The notes beneath the pieces were generated by a model. The model worked only from the letters and a program-made list of their open reading frames with translations, was not told the origin of the DNA and made no database searches. A program made the translations under genes and the position numbers. 64,000 bases of DNA from Chitinophaga nivalis (GTDB lineage: Bacteria > Bacteroidota > Bacteroidia > Chitinophagales > Chitinophagaceae): NCBI RefSeq assembly GCF_025989125.1, contig NZ_JAPDNR010000001.1:5444087-5508086 (forward strand). The letters run 5' to 3'. Of this stretch, positions 26,845 through 35,550 are shown in pieces. Position 1 is the stretch's first letter; each line of letters starts with the position of its first letter.

Positions 26845-26994
26845 ATGAAAAAATCTATCAAAAAGCTCGCACTGAAAAAAATTGTTGTGGCCAAACTCAA
26901 CGAAACTACGGTATGCCAAAAACGTCCTACCCTTGGAGAATGGACTTGTAATTTCACTATCAGGACCTGCGCCTCCGTTGAATTCGGCTGTTAG
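26845..26994 (+). CDS. Cys-rich RiPP precursor with lanthipeptide-type leader
   Basis: A 49-residue frame starting ATG at 26845 and ending TAG at 26994. The first 20 residues (MKKSIKKLALKKIVVAKLNE) are Lys-rich and match the leader pattern of Bacteroidota class I lanthipeptide precursors (L-x-L-x-K-x-x-V-A-x-L-N-E). The remaining 29 residues contain four Cys (24, 35, 42, 49) and many Thr/Ser, ending in FGC, as expected for a ring-forming core. There is no GG motif, so cleavage could be elsewhere. No LanB, LanC, LanM or peptidase-transporter gene lies nearby, so modification would have to be in trans. A strong hairpin follows at 27077. The leader resemblance is seen; the product class is inferred. 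Confidence 0.65.
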   Translation: MKKSIKKLALKKIVVAKLNETTVCQKRPTLGEWTCNFTIRTCASVEFGC

Positions 26995-27076
26995 CGGCAT
27001 ATACGGCACGCTGAAATGCCGGATGTCAGCGGTAAGCTATCTTTATTTCCTGCCACACATGGCTTTATTTTCACGC

Positions 27077-27107
27077 GTAAGCGCACCGCTGAACCCGGTG
27101 CGCTTAC
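27077..27107. terminator. Bidirectional hairpin terminator
   Basis: Perfect 12-bp arms GTAAGCGCACCG (27077-27088) and the complement (27096-27107) around a 7-nt loop. It lies between the small peptide gene (+) and the lipoprotein gene (-), which converge on it. The T-runs are short. Confidence 0.65.
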
Positions 27108-27120
27108 TGTTTGTAACTGT

Positions 27121-27957
27121 TTATCGCAACGCATCTTTATCTGTATGCGTTCCTTCATCACAAAAGTATTTTATGCGCAGGGTATCTCCTACCATATTCA
27201 GTCTGTTTACCCGGGAGCCTTCATCATTTTCATGCTCACTTAATACGGCAGGCAATCCAAAATAGTTATAGGCTACGATTTTACCAACACCAGGTGGTGT
27301 AGGTCCAAGTATATTATGGGTACTGAAATCATTGAAAACAAACTGCCATACTTTGTTGGTACGATAGATACCTGGTTGATGATCATAGGTAAATCCTGCC
27401 TTATCTCCCAGCGGATTATAGCTATAAGTATAGGTATAGCCGCCTACTTTTGTTTCAACAATTCTGCCTTTATAATCGAGTTGATGGGTATAATAAGCAC
27501 CTGGCGATGCCAGCACACCCGGCTCCCTGCAACTATCTGCATACCAGCCCAGATAGAAATAAACTGTATCCAGTACCGTTACTGCATCAGGATATCCATA
27601 TCGGTGCCAGCCAATAATATCTTCATGGTAAGGCAAGGGATTACCCGGATCAGGTTTTGAGGTGATAATAAAATCATGCAGCCGCCCCTGCTGATCATAC
27701 CTGAAATAGTAAGGCGTATTTTGCACCTGATAGCTGGCATCCGTGGTGGTCACGGTTACACGGGTAGGCTTCCCCTGGTGATCGTAATAGAAGTCTGCTA
27801 TTTCAATGCGGCCCGGCATATGCATATACATGGTCTTAATCTGGCAGAAGCCGCGATCTTCCGCACCGGGAACAGCGATCGAATGTTTGTTGCAACCAGG
27901 GAGCAAGCAGCATGCCGCATACAGTAGCAGGATGGCCCTGCCATACATTTTTGTCAT
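27121..27957 (-). CDS. Lipoprotein with YD-repeat-like segments
   Basis: Starting at ATG 27957 (MTKMYGRAILLLY), the 278-residue protein has a lipoprotein signal ending LLPGC, with Cys at ~21. The body contains repeated F/Y-x-Y-D/N-x-x-G-R/K-P motifs (FYYDHQGKPTRV, YFRYDQQGRLHDF, LDYKGRIVETKV, YSYNPLGDKAGF), like the degenerate YD/RHS-type repeats of many Bacteroidota surface lipoproteins. A partner or function is not evident. It converges on the small peptide gene at 26845. The frame is open to 27990, but the upstream codons do not fit a signal peptide. Confidence 0.82.
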   Translation of the reverse strand: MTKMYGRAILLLYAACCLLPGCNKHSIAVPGAEDRGFCQIKTMYMHMPGRIEIADFYYDHQGKPTRVTVTTTDASYQVQNTPYYFRYDQQGRLHDFIITSKPDPGNPLPYHEDIIGWHRYGYPDAVTVLDTVYFYLGWYADSCREPGVLASPGAYYTHQLDYKGRIVETKVGGYTYTYSYNPLGDKAGFTYDHQPGIYRTNKVWQFVFNDFSTHNILGPTPPGVGKIVAYNYFGLPAVLSEHENDEGSRVNRLNMVGDTLRIKYFCDEGTHTDKDALR

Positions 27958-28245
27958 AGATGATAGGTTTAATATGTGAAGAATAAACAAGCTACCTCAC
28001 CGGCACTATCAGGAAGGGGTATACGGCAACAGGAAAATTAACTACCAGGAATCAGCCTGTTTCCATCAACGGCATGCGTATTCATTGAACGGAGAGATGA
28101 TGATTACGTATATGGATCCGAGGCAGATCGAAAATAATGTATTTCTATGCTATTAAGGCTAGATAACCAGCCACTATCATGCATTACAACAAAGCAGCCG
28201 GACATCCGTACCAGCTGCCTGAAAAAAGATATATTACCGTAACGG

Positions 28246-28449
28246 CTACCAGCATTGATACTGCTGACAAACGGCACCATTGCCAGGACTGGTAATATCT
28301 ACACATCTGGTAATCTGTATGCTGTCCGGTTCAAAAGGGATGGTACGCGCTCCCCCTTTGATTGCTTCCAGGCGCTGCATACCAAGATCTGCGATCGCTG
28401 TTTTTCCGAGGAACAATTTTTTCCCCAGCTGCATTGTTTTCTTCTTCAT
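28246..28449 (-). CDS. RiPP precursor with GG leader, copy 1
   Basis: A 67-residue peptide. The leader (residues 1-33) is Lys-rich with KKLFLGKTAIADL and ends KGG (32-33), matching class I lanthipeptide/double-glycine leaders of Bacteroidota. The 34-residue core starts ART, shares FEPDxIQIT with its neighbour, and has three Cys and several Ser/Thr, ending CQQYQCW. It is a paralogue of the gene at 28675-28884. The leaders are nearly identical while the second half of the core differs, the usual pattern of diversifying precursor families. No modifying enzyme or dedicated transporter is adjacent. The chemistry (lanthionine or only disulfides) is unknown. Confidence 0.75.
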   Translation of the reverse strand: MKKKTMQLGKKLFLGKTAIADLGMQRLEAIKGGARTIPFEPDSIQITRCVDITSPGNGAVCQQYQCW

Positions 28450-28674
28450 AAGTGAGGTTAATTATAAGTGATCAAATGAATAATAAACAGATAACCGGAT
28501 ATAATTAAACAGGATAAAACCCGCCTGATTGATAAACGGAAAAATGGGAATTTTATCGCAGACGAGGTATGATCATTACTACCTATTATCATTCAGGGGC
28601 AAAACGAGGCAGCCGGACCAACATCAGCCGGCTGCCTGAATAAGATACATTACCGTTTAATCACGGTGCAATTT

Positions 28675-28884
28675 TTACCAGCACGGGAAGAGCTCACAAG
28701 GTCTATCAGGAGCGGGGCTAGTCGATTCTACACACTTAGTAATCTGTATCGTATCTGGTTCAAAAGGACCAGTTCCGGTACGGGCTCCGCCCTTGAGTTG
28801 TTCCAGTTGATGGGTGCTAAGATCTGCGATCGCTGTTTTTCCGAGGAATAATTTCTTTTCCAGTTGAATTGTTTTCTTTTTCAT
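28675..28884 (-). CDS. RiPP precursor with GG leader, copy 2
   Basis: A 69-residue paralogue of the gene at 28246-28449. It has the same leader architecture (KKLFLGKTAIADL, then KGG at 32-33) and a 36-residue core sharing ARTxxxFEPDTIQITKC, with three Cys and a terminal PCW. The DNA before both start codons is also related (AAGTG.GGTT.ATTATAAGTGATCA on the plus strand), so the duplication included the upstream region. Each copy probably has its own promoter, as the two are 225 bp apart. No processing gene is nearby. Confidence 0.75.
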   Translation of the reverse strand: MKKKTIQLEKKLFLGKTAIADLSTHQLEQLKGGARTGTGPFEPDTIQITKCVESTSPAPDRPCELFPCW

Positions 28885-29182
28885 AAGTGGGTTGATTATA
28901 AGTGATCAGATTAACAATAAACAAATACAGGTTGTGTACAGATAACTGAATATAGATAAAAAGGATAAACCCGCCAAATGATTATGATAAGTGTAAGGCG
29001 CTCTTACAGGGTACCGCAGCTTCAAATTTTCAAGCGGACGACTATCAGGGGCAGGTAATTCACCTTGGCTACAGTGGCTTATCCGGTTATGGTCTTCTAC
29101 TCCATTTACTGATTTTTCAGGTGACAGAAAAGTATATCCACATCTTTCCTGATGCTAACTTTCATGCCTACATGCAGGCGGA

Positions 29183-29686
29183 TCAATCCAGAAAGTCAGG
29201 CGGAAAAATTTCCTGTCCATATTTCCCGGCCAGGATAATTAGTTTTTCCATCGATGCCTGATCTATCTGCGGAGCAGGCAGGAACTGACCAAATTCCACA
29301 GGCGTACCTATCTCGTTGAAAAGCACATCGAGACCGGCGGGAGCTACCCGGCATAACAAACGGGCAACCTCCGTCGTGTTGTTCCGGAAGCTATGTACCA
29401 TTCCCCCTTTAGGGATGTGTACAAAAGCTCCTTTACCCGCGGTATAGGCACCTGCTTCCGATCTGAATTCAATGGCACCCTCCACGACATAAAACGACTC
29501 TTCCACAGCAGCATGCGCATGCGGAGGAGGACCACCGCCAGGGGGAATCAGCATATCGAATGTGGCAAAGGCGCCCTGGGTATCTGTCCCTCCCAAAATT
29601 ATCCTGTAGGTATCTCCTACCACTGAAATACAGGGGCCGTCATTTGCGTCAACAGTAATCAGGTGCTTGTTTTCTGTATAGGTCAT
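29183..29686 (-). CDS. Cupin domain protein
   Basis: I start it at ATG 29686 (MTYTENKHL), giving 167 residues. The longer frame has an unlikely hydrophobic extension. The single cupin barrel shows both conserved motifs: GGGPPPHAHAAVEESFYVVEG (metal ligands His, His, Glu at ~60-72) and PKGGMVHSFRN with the third His (~105-110). The C-terminal part resembles the quercetin 2,3-dioxygenase-like/small cupins of Bacteroidota. Its substrate is unknown. It is a single gene between the RiPP precursors and the DinB/RidA pair, and no functional link to either is visible. Confidence 0.88.
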   Translation of the reverse strand: MTYTENKHLITVDANDGPCISVVGDTYRIILGGTDTQGAFATFDMLIPPGGGPPPHAHAAVEESFYVVEGAIEFRSEAGAYTAGKGAFVHIPKGGMVHSFRNNTTEVARLLCRVAPAGLDVLFNEIGTPVEFGQFLPAPQIDQASMEKLIILAGKYGQEIFPPDFLD

Positions 29687-29822
29687 AATATGTATTATAA
29701 ATACGGTATTCAAATGTGAAAATATTGTACGAAACAAAATAGCCATGTAAGACAGGAAAATAGTCCGATAGACAGCAATGTCTTCCTCAAACGGTTCGCC
29801 AGTAACGCGAAGGTGGATAGCA

Positions 29823-30269
29823 TTACTTTCTTTCGTATAATATATAATCCGTTGCTACAGGAGTGAGTCCATTCTCTTTGCATGCAGTGGCAATTTGCGC
29901 TCTGTGATAAGTGGAATGATTAATGACATGAAACAATATTTCCCAGGTCTGTTTACTAAAAACCCTTCCGTCTTTCATTTTGTACTGAATGGTATTATGC
30001 AGATCTATTTTATCGAGGAGCAGCTGTGTCTGTTCGTAATTGACTTTATTAATAGCTGGAACGTCTTGTACAGTATGCATATCCCAGACGCTGAAAACAA
30101 GATCCCTGGACGCCATTCTATGATTCCATATCTGATGCGCATTCAGGATGTGGCTGTACAGCTTTATTATTTTTCCGGCTACTTTGTCTGTATGTTCAAG
30201 AAAAACTTCTTCTAACTTTTGATTGCAGTGGTTATTGTAGTCAAATAATTCTTTAAAGATGGGTTTCAT
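29823..30269 (-). CDS. DinB-fold protein
   Basis: A 148-residue four-helix DinB/YfiT-type protein, the usual family length. Metal-ligand-like histidines are visible in HILNAHQIWNHRM (~41-52) and in HVINHSTYHRAQIA (~114-127, the H-x3-H pattern of the family). Members include thiol-dependent transferases, but most are uncharacterised. It starts 9 bp after the RidA-like gene, so the two are co-transcribed. Confidence 0.9.
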   Translation of the reverse strand: MKPIFKELFDYNNHCNQKLEEVFLEHTDKVAGKIIKLYSHILNAHQIWNHRMASRDLVFSVWDMHTVQDVPAINKVNYEQTQLLLDKIDLHNTIQYKMKDGRVFSKQTWEILFHVINHSTYHRAQIATACKENGLTPVATDYILYERK

Positions 30270-30278
30270 GGATCATTA

Positions 30279-30803
30279 TTATTTTTCGGGAATGAGTGCT
30301 TCTATTTCTATCTCCACCATCATTTCCGGCAATCCCAGCTCCTTCACGCCTATCCAGCTGCCAGTCGGAAAATGATGCGTGTATATTTTGTGCCGGTATG
30401 CAGCATTTTTTTGCAGCTCTGCCATACTGGTGGTATATATATTTTCCAGTATTACATCTTCAAAAGTGCCCCCATAATGCTTTAATACCTTTTCTAAACT
30501 GGCATAACAATTTTTCATTTGTTGCTGATAATCATTTTTCCCGATGGGCTTACCCTGATCATCTATACTAATTACGCCGCCTACCTTAACGATGTCTCCC
30601 ACTCTTACAGCCTGTGTGTAGCCATACATTTTTTCCAGTTGCGGCCGGAGCTGGAAATATTCCGGCTGCGCTACTTTCGCGGTTTCAGTTTTTGTCTGAT
30701 CACCTGCAGGAGCAGTCTGTTTACAACTGTATATAGAAAAACCAAGCAAGGCGATTATTCCGGCTATCCTGATTTTACCGGATAAGTTAATAACTATCTC
30801 CAT
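30279..30803 (-). CDS. RidA/YjgF-family protein with lipoprotein-type N-terminus
   Basis: The protein has 174 residues. The first ~27 residues form a hydrophobic signal ending IYSC, a lipobox-like site, followed by a ~20-residue Thr/Lys/Glu-rich linker. The rest (~50-174) is a RidA/Rid-family domain with VRVGDIVKVGGVISID, the helix around QQMKNCYASLEKVLKHYGG, the conserved TSMAEL segment and the C-terminal PEMMVEIEIEALIP. Cytosolic RidA deaminates reactive enamine/imine intermediates. An exported, membrane-anchored form is uncommon, and its substrate is unknown. It is first in a two-gene unit with the DinB-like gene. Confidence 0.88.
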   Translation of the reverse strand: MEIVINLSGKIRIAGIIALLGFSIYSCKQTAPAGDQTKTETAKVAQPEYFQLRPQLEKMYGYTQAVRVGDIVKVGGVISIDDQGKPIGKNDYQQQMKNCYASLEKVLKHYGGTFEDVILENIYTTSMAELQKNAAYRHKIYTHHFPTGSWIGVKELGLPEMMVEIEIEALIPEK

Positions 30804-30924
30804 GAGCCGCTATTTTTTGTAAAAATAACAAAAGTTACCGGAGGGGTATGTCATTACAGATTTAAATAGTCTGATTACGGATTATTGTAACTGGTGTTCC
30901 TGAGGATGTTTAAATGCATTTCCG

Positions 30925-31557
30925 TTAAACAAGCGCGTGGTTATTGTCTTTTATGCATTTAATTAAAAAGAACGGATAGTTCTCTGTAACTGCTGTGATT
31001 TCAAATAAACCAGCGTTACCAAACTCAGTATTGATTGATGCAAGATCATAAAAATACATGTTGACACCATCGAATATTTCATAACGATCTTTGCTCACCC
31101 ATTTACCCTGCCCATAAGTGGATGCCTCCTTTGAAATAACGGTGAAGACCATATCGCCACCCGGTGCCAACTGATTGTAACAGGCCTGAATTAGCTGCTG
31201 TCTTTCCTCCGTGCCTAATAGATGGATCAGCGCATAGCAAAAGATACCTTCATACTGGTTGTTATCAAATGGCATATCCGCTACGGAACCATGATAGATC
31301 TGCATGCCTGTTCCATAATGCTTCCGGGCTATTTCAATCGCTGTTTCAGCTATCTCTATGCCTGTTACCTTCATGCCGTTTTCTATGAAAACCTGCGCAT
31401 TCCGGCCATAACCAATGCCAGGAATCAGGACGTTCTTCACGGATTGCTGCACAAAAAAATCCTTTGTTAATATCGCAGATCGGGCCGGTTCAAAACCCCA
31501 CATCTCCCGCTTCTCCGCAAAGGCAGCTTCCCAAAATTCTTTCTTTCCGGTTCGCAT
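30925..31557 (-). CDS. Class I SAM-dependent methyltransferase
   Basis: A 210-residue protein with a Rossmann methyltransferase core. Motif I is VLIPGIGYGRNAQVF (~43-57), followed by the acidic GIEIAETAIE, GSVADMPF (motif II region) and YEGIFCYALIHLL (motif IV). The N-terminal FWEAAFAEKREMWGFEPA resembles the TPMT/TehB-like group that acts on small molecules. The substrate is unknown. It is a single gene; the Gly-rich loop is intact, so it is probably active. Confidence 0.9.
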   Translation of the reverse strand: MRTGKKEFWEAAFAEKREMWGFEPARSAILTKDFFVQQSVKNVLIPGIGYGRNAQVFIENGMKVTGIEIAETAIEIARKHYGTGMQIYHGSVADMPFDNNQYEGIFCYALIHLLGTEERQQLIQACYNQLAPGGDMVFTVISKEASTYGQGKWVSKDRYEIFDGVNMYFYDLASINTEFGNAGLFEITAVTENYPFFLIKCIKDNNHALV

Positions 31558-31602
31558 CTTTTAAAAATTTGCAACAAAGTTACATTTTTAAAACACACCT
31601 TT

Positions 31603-31986
31603 TCAGCTGTTAGTCGTAGATTTTATTTTATTTAACCGATAGCTCATTTCATACCGAATACCTTCATTTGTGCTTTGTGTATATTGTGCGATGAGATGTA
31701 TAGCATCAGGGGTGCCTATTTCATAGAGCAGCCAGCTAAACCACTTTGCAATGACATTATCATCTGAACAGGTATATTCCAGATAGTCGAAATGACTTTC
31801 CAGTGCTTGCTTTACAAATGGAATGGTAGTAGGACTTTTAATATCCTGCAGTAATTTCGCTATTGCCTGATGCTGATAATGCCCGGGAGTTATCAGCAAT
31901 TCATTGAGTAAGGCGATAGCAGTATCGTCTATCCGGACCTCCCCCTCTTCTACTTCCTGCAATAGCCGCGAGTATTGTTCATTCAT
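31603..31986 (-). CDS. HEAT-repeat-like small protein
   Basis: A 127-residue, mostly alpha-helical acidic protein with paired helices of HEAT-like pattern (TTIPFVKQALE, TPDAIHLIAQYTQ, EGIRYEMSYRLNKI). Such proteins are common as immunity-type or scaffold proteins, but there is no toxin gene adjacent. No catalytic motif is seen. It is separated from the methyltransferase by 45 bp on the same strand and could be co-transcribed with it. Confidence 0.75.
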   Translation of the reverse strand: MNEQYSRLLQEVEEGEVRIDDTAIALLNELLITPGHYQHQAIAKLLQDIKSPTTIPFVKQALESHFDYLEYTCSDDNVIAKWFSWLLYEIGTPDAIHLIAQYTQSTNEGIRYEMSYRLNKIKSTTNS

Positions 31987-32050
31987 ATCTTTATTTTGGC
32001 GTTCACTATTTCCCTGGAAAATTCGTCGTGCTATAAATGGCCCTTCTGCC

Positions 32051-32704
32051 TTATTTCGGGTTGCCTGTCTTACTCTCTTCCTTCACAATATAATCCAGCA
32101 TTTGTGCTTCATCTCTAAAGCTTCTCTTTCCAAACTGCTGCGTATAACGTTTATTGATAAACTCCAGCAGTCTTTTTTTATTATAAAATATTTCCCGGTC
32201 ATCCCCCACTCTTTTGCCGTTATGTAATACCACCACTGCACTGTAGTTTGATCTGGAGGTTTCCTGGAGGTTATTAGCGGCATCATAGGATGTGTATTCA
32301 TTTTCTTCACTCCTGAAAAGAATACGCACTGGCTGCTGTTCTCTTATTATCTGCCACGTTTCTCCCCGATACCTGGTATACATCAACGAATCCCTGTTAT
32401 CAGGGGATACAATCTTTGCCTGGATGACAGATCCTAAAGGAATATATTGTTTTGTACCATCCTGGTCTGTAAACCCAAATTCGAACTGATAATTGATACC
32501 TTTAAAACGGACGATGCCGGTTACAAGCTGGTTACGGAGCGTATCTATAACAGGCCGGCGCTGTTGGTCCCGTTTCTCATAAATAAAATCACCTTTTCCC
32601 TGCAACTTTCCTTTTTTCCCTCCAACCGGATAAAACGCGGCACAGGAACAAAGACATAACAACACCAACAACCACATATAGCTATATGTACTTTTGCAAA
32701 TCAT
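32051..32704 (-). CDS. Putative lipoprotein of unknown function
   Basis: A 217-residue protein with a lipoprotein signal ending LCLCSC (Cys at ~20), then a basic Gly/Lys-rich stretch. A beta-rich middle (GIVRFKGINYQFEFGF, YIPLGSVIQAKIVS) suggests a small barrel. Its C-terminal segment (REIFYNKKRLLEFINKRY) is helical. I do not recognise a family. It is 64 bp upstream of the HEAT-like gene, on the same strand. Confidence 0.78.
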   Translation of the reverse strand: MICKSTYSYMWLLVLLCLCSCAAFYPVGGKKGKLQGKGDFIYEKRDQQRRPVIDTLRNQLVTGIVRFKGINYQFEFGFTDQDGTKQYIPLGSVIQAKIVSPDNRDSLMYTRYRGETWQIIREQQPVRILFRSEENEYTSYDAANNLQETSRSNYSAVVVLHNGKRVGDDREIFYNKKRLLEFINKRYTQQFGKRSFRDEAQMLDYIVKEESKTGNPK

Positions 32705-32804
32705 ACAACAACTGAATTTTCCTTACTGATAAAATCACTGTTTCACCTTAACGTGGGTAGCAGCTCATTTCCCGCTTCCTTTATCTTCCCTTGCCATCAA
32801 ATAT

Positions 32805-32846
32805 AAAATTTTGGCTAACAAGTTAAAACCTGTTAACCAAAATTTT
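32805..32846 (-). terminator. Stem-loop terminator after the NmrA-like gene
   Basis: Sixteen-base arms with one mismatch (AAAATTTTGGCTAACA at 32805-32820, complement at 32831-32846) and a 10-nt loop, 21 bp after the NmrA-like stop codon. Confidence 0.6.
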
Positions 32847-32867
32847 ACATTTTATTCTACGACACAA

Positions 32868-33770
32868 TTATTGTAATATATGCTGCTTCGCCCATTCCAT
32901 GATATCCACCGTAGGTATCTGGTGTTTTACATTGAACGTTTCTTCTTTAGGCCAGGTTACGCCCGGGTTGGTAAACACCAGCCGATACCGTTTAAACGGA
33001 TCTGCCGGATCTTTTTGCAGCTCGTTCTCCAGATGGTCGGTACTCCATAAGACCCTTTCAAATTTTGTCTGGAAAAGCTGCTCCATTTTATGCGCCATCT
33101 CTTCAAACGTTACCGTATCTCCGGCTACAAAAACAACCTGGTCCAGTATCTCCGGTTGGTGAAATAAGATCGCCACCGTCAATGCGCCAATATCTTCACA
33201 GGCCGTCAGCGTAAGGGAGTGCTGCCAATCGCGCAATGCACGCACTACTTTCCCGGACAGACTGATCACGCCAAAATCCTCCCGGAACAGAAAACTGGTA
33301 ATCATGCCGGTGGAAACAATGATCCAGTGGGTCTTATTTTGTGCCCGCAACAACGCCCGCACATCCAACTGCTCGTCGAATACCGGCTGCGCGCTTCCCC
33401 GGCCGATCTTATCATAATCGACCCCAAATTGCCAGGGGACATATCTTTTTACCCCAGCTGCCAGCACAGCCTCCGTAATCTTAACCTGTATACCTGTGCC
33501 TATAGAAAACCCACTGCAACAAATAACGGTATCATACTTCCTGAAAACAGCCGCCAGGGCATGGATACTATCGTCCTTTAAATCTGCGGCCTCCAATACC
33601 ACCTCCTTAAATTTAGGATCCTGGCTCACTTCATCCGTACCTAACCGCGAAGGCTGTACGAGTACCGCAATACCAAACGTGCCGGCATGACGTTGCCGGT
33701 AATCGTACAGGCTGTTCAACATGGCCAGCCCTACTTCTCCTGTTCCAATAATTAAAAATGATTGTTCCAT
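32868..33770 (-). CDS. NmrA-like NAD(P)-binding oxidoreductase
   Basis: Started at ATG 33770 (MEQSFLIIGTGEVGLA), the protein has 300 residues. It opens directly on the Rossmann dinucleotide loop GTGEVG, as expected for the NmrA/isoflavone-reductase-like family of atypical SDRs. Family features include DTVICCSGFSIGTGIQ, KRYVPWQFGVD and the substrate-domain segment WIIVSTGMITSFLF. It may act as a redox sensor or reductase; the substrate is unknown. The divergent-looking neighbour upstream (33859-34758) is an AraC regulator on the same strand only 88 bp away, suggesting a regulator/target pair. Confidence 0.9.
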   Translation of the reverse strand: MEQSFLIIGTGEVGLAMLNSLYDYRQRHAGTFGIAVLVQPSRLGTDEVSQDPKFKEVVLEAADLKDDSIHALAAVFRKYDTVICCSGFSIGTGIQVKITEAVLAAGVKRYVPWQFGVDYDKIGRGSAQPVFDEQLDVRALLRAQNKTHWIIVSTGMITSFLFREDFGVISLSGKVVRALRDWQHSLTLTACEDIGALTVAILFHQPEILDQVVFVAGDTVTFEEMAHKMEQLFQTKFERVLWSTDHLENELQKDPADPFKRYRLVFTNPGVTWPKEETFNVKHQIPTVDIMEWAKQHILQ

Positions 33771-33858
33771 TGCTTTACCTTTTATGTATGTTTTCACAAA
33801 GGTAAATCTGCACTGGCGGGCGATGATTACAAATAAACAGCGAATGATTGCAAAAAAA

Positions 33859-34758
33859 CTACGCCTGCCTGTATTCCACTGGCGTACATCCGGCATGCTT
33901 CTTATAAAAGTTCTGGAAGTGGGCAGTTTCCTGAAACTTTAAGCACCAGGCAATTTCTTTAATACTGTAAGAGGTGTGGCGCAGCAAAACATTGGCTTCC
34001 TGTAAAATACGTTCATGCAAAAGTGACTGGGTGGTTTTGCCAGTTGTTTTCCTGAGTGTTTTATTCAGTTTATCAATGGTAACATGCAGCAGTTGCGCAA
34101 AACCGGCGGGTGTTTTATGTTCCAATGGACGGTCGGGGCTGATATTGAAAAAGATATGCTCCAGGTTAGTGAAGAAAAGCGTGGTCAGTTTTTCATCCTG
34201 CACATCGTTCTCTTTCTTTCGATGTCCTGCCATTTTTTGTACAAAATGAATGACATCAAAAATCCGGTTCCGGATCACCTCTTCTTTAAACTGATAAGCA
34301 GATTGGTGCTCCGTTTCCAATTCATGGAATATATGGCGCAAGTGCTCATATTCCTGATCGGTTAATGATTGTGTGTAGATACTGTTACCAGCAAAAACAG
34401 GCCAGTTGGCCACAGCAATTTTACCGGATCCCCTGAGAAAACTTTCACTAAACACACAATATTCCGCAGCAAAATGTTGGTCATGGGTAGTAAACCGACA
34501 CCTGGTCATCGGATCAATAAAAACAATCGTATGGCCATTTACATGAATCTCTTCTTCATTCGCATGATACCGGGCTTCTCCCCTGAGTAAGGCAATCTTG
34601 TAGAATGGCTTACGCTGTAGCTGATCACACGCAGATAAATCATCTTTAAGCTGCTGCCACGAAAAGGTATCAAAATATCCCTGAAAACTATTTTCTGCTA
34701 CCGGTTTTTTCTCCAGGTATTGCTGATAGAAAATATGTACATCCTCACGTTGCTTCAT
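33859..34758 (-). CDS. AraC-family transcriptional regulator
   Basis: A 299-residue regulator. Residues ~40-140 form a cupin-like sensing domain (ARYHANEEEIHVNGHTIVFID). The C-terminal ~100 residues form the double helix-turn-helix AraC domain, with the conserved second HTH signature SIKEIAWCLKFQETAHFQNFYKKHAGCTPVEYR. It lies 88 bp upstream of the NmrA-like oxidoreductase on the same strand, which is its likely target. Confidence 0.92.
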   Translation of the reverse strand: MKQREDVHIFYQQYLEKKPVAENSFQGYFDTFSWQQLKDDLSACDQLQRKPFYKIALLRGEARYHANEEEIHVNGHTIVFIDPMTRCRFTTHDQHFAAEYCVFSESFLRGSGKIAVANWPVFAGNSIYTQSLTDQEYEHLRHIFHELETEHQSAYQFKEEVIRNRIFDVIHFVQKMAGHRKKENDVQDEKLTTLFFTNLEHIFFNISPDRPLEHKTPAGFAQLLHVTIDKLNKTLRKTTGKTTQSLLHERILQEANVLLRHTSYSIKEIAWCLKFQETAHFQNFYKKHAGCTPVEYRQA

Positions 34759-34906
34759 GACGGAATAAGTTAGCAGACAAAATTAGTGATTAATTCCGTT
34801 GGTTTCCACTTTCGTGCGAGCTGCCTTTTCTCTTACGATTTTATCGGCCCCTGTCCTTGCAGCATAGTAATTAACTTTATATATTCACGAAAAATATAGC
34901 CACCAT

Positions 34907-35473
34907 ATGAAAAACACCAAAAAGAAACTGTCACCAGAACAGGGTCAGGCACTGCTCAACGTGTTAAAGACCCGCTTTGAGAAAAACACACAACGACATA
35001 AAGGACTTAGCTGGGATCCGGTACAAGCGAGACTGGAAGCCAATCCTGCCAAACTATGGTCGCTCGATGAAATGGAATTAACCGGTGGAGAGCCGGATGT
35101 GGTGGGTTACGATAAAAGTACGGGTGAATATATTTTTTATGATTGTGCAACTGAAAGCCCCAAGGGCCGGAGAAGTGTTTGTTATGATCATGAAGCGCTG
35201 GCATCCAGGAAGGAGCACAAACCAGAAAACAGCGCCGTGGAAATGGCGGCCGACATGGGCGTTGAACTTTTAAGCGAAGCGCAATACCGGGAATTACAGC
35301 AATTGGGCAATTTCGATCTGAAAACGTCGAGCTGGATCATCACACCGCCTGCCATCAGGAAACTTGGCGGCGCCCTCTTTTCAGACCGGCGCTATGATCA
35401 TGTTTTTGTGTATCACAACGGCGCAGAATCATATTATGCAGCCAGGGGATTCCGTTGCTGGATAAAGATCTAA
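34907..35473 (+). CDS. DUF4256 family protein
   Basis: A 188-residue protein recognised as DUF4256 by its conserved segments: RHKGLSWDPVQARLEANP, LWSLDEMELTGGEPDVVGYD, YIFYDCATESPKGRRSVCYD and RRYDHVFVYHNGAESYYAARGFR. The family is cytosolic and uncharacterised. It is full length; the very C-terminus (CWIKI) departs from the usual GSLRV-type ending I remember. Single gene with its own terminator downstream. Confidence 0.92.
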   Translation: MKNTKKKLSPEQGQALLNVLKTRFEKNTQRHKGLSWDPVQARLEANPAKLWSLDEMELTGGEPDVVGYDKSTGEYIFYDCATESPKGRRSVCYDHEALASRKEHKPENSAVEMAADMGVELLSEAQYRELQQLGNFDLKTSSWIITPPAIRKLGGALFSDRRYDHVFVYHNGAESYYAARGFRCWIKI

Positions 35474-35523
35474 CCAACTACGGCCCTCATTTCTCCCTGT
35501 TCTCCTATTCACCATCACATACC

Positions 35524-35550
35524 GGAAGGCACCCCATGCCTTCCTTTTTT
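35524..35550 (+). terminator. Rho-independent terminator after the DUF4256 gene
   Basis: GGAAGGCA (35524-35531), 5-nt loop, TGCCTTCC (35537-35544) followed by six T. Confidence 0.85.
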
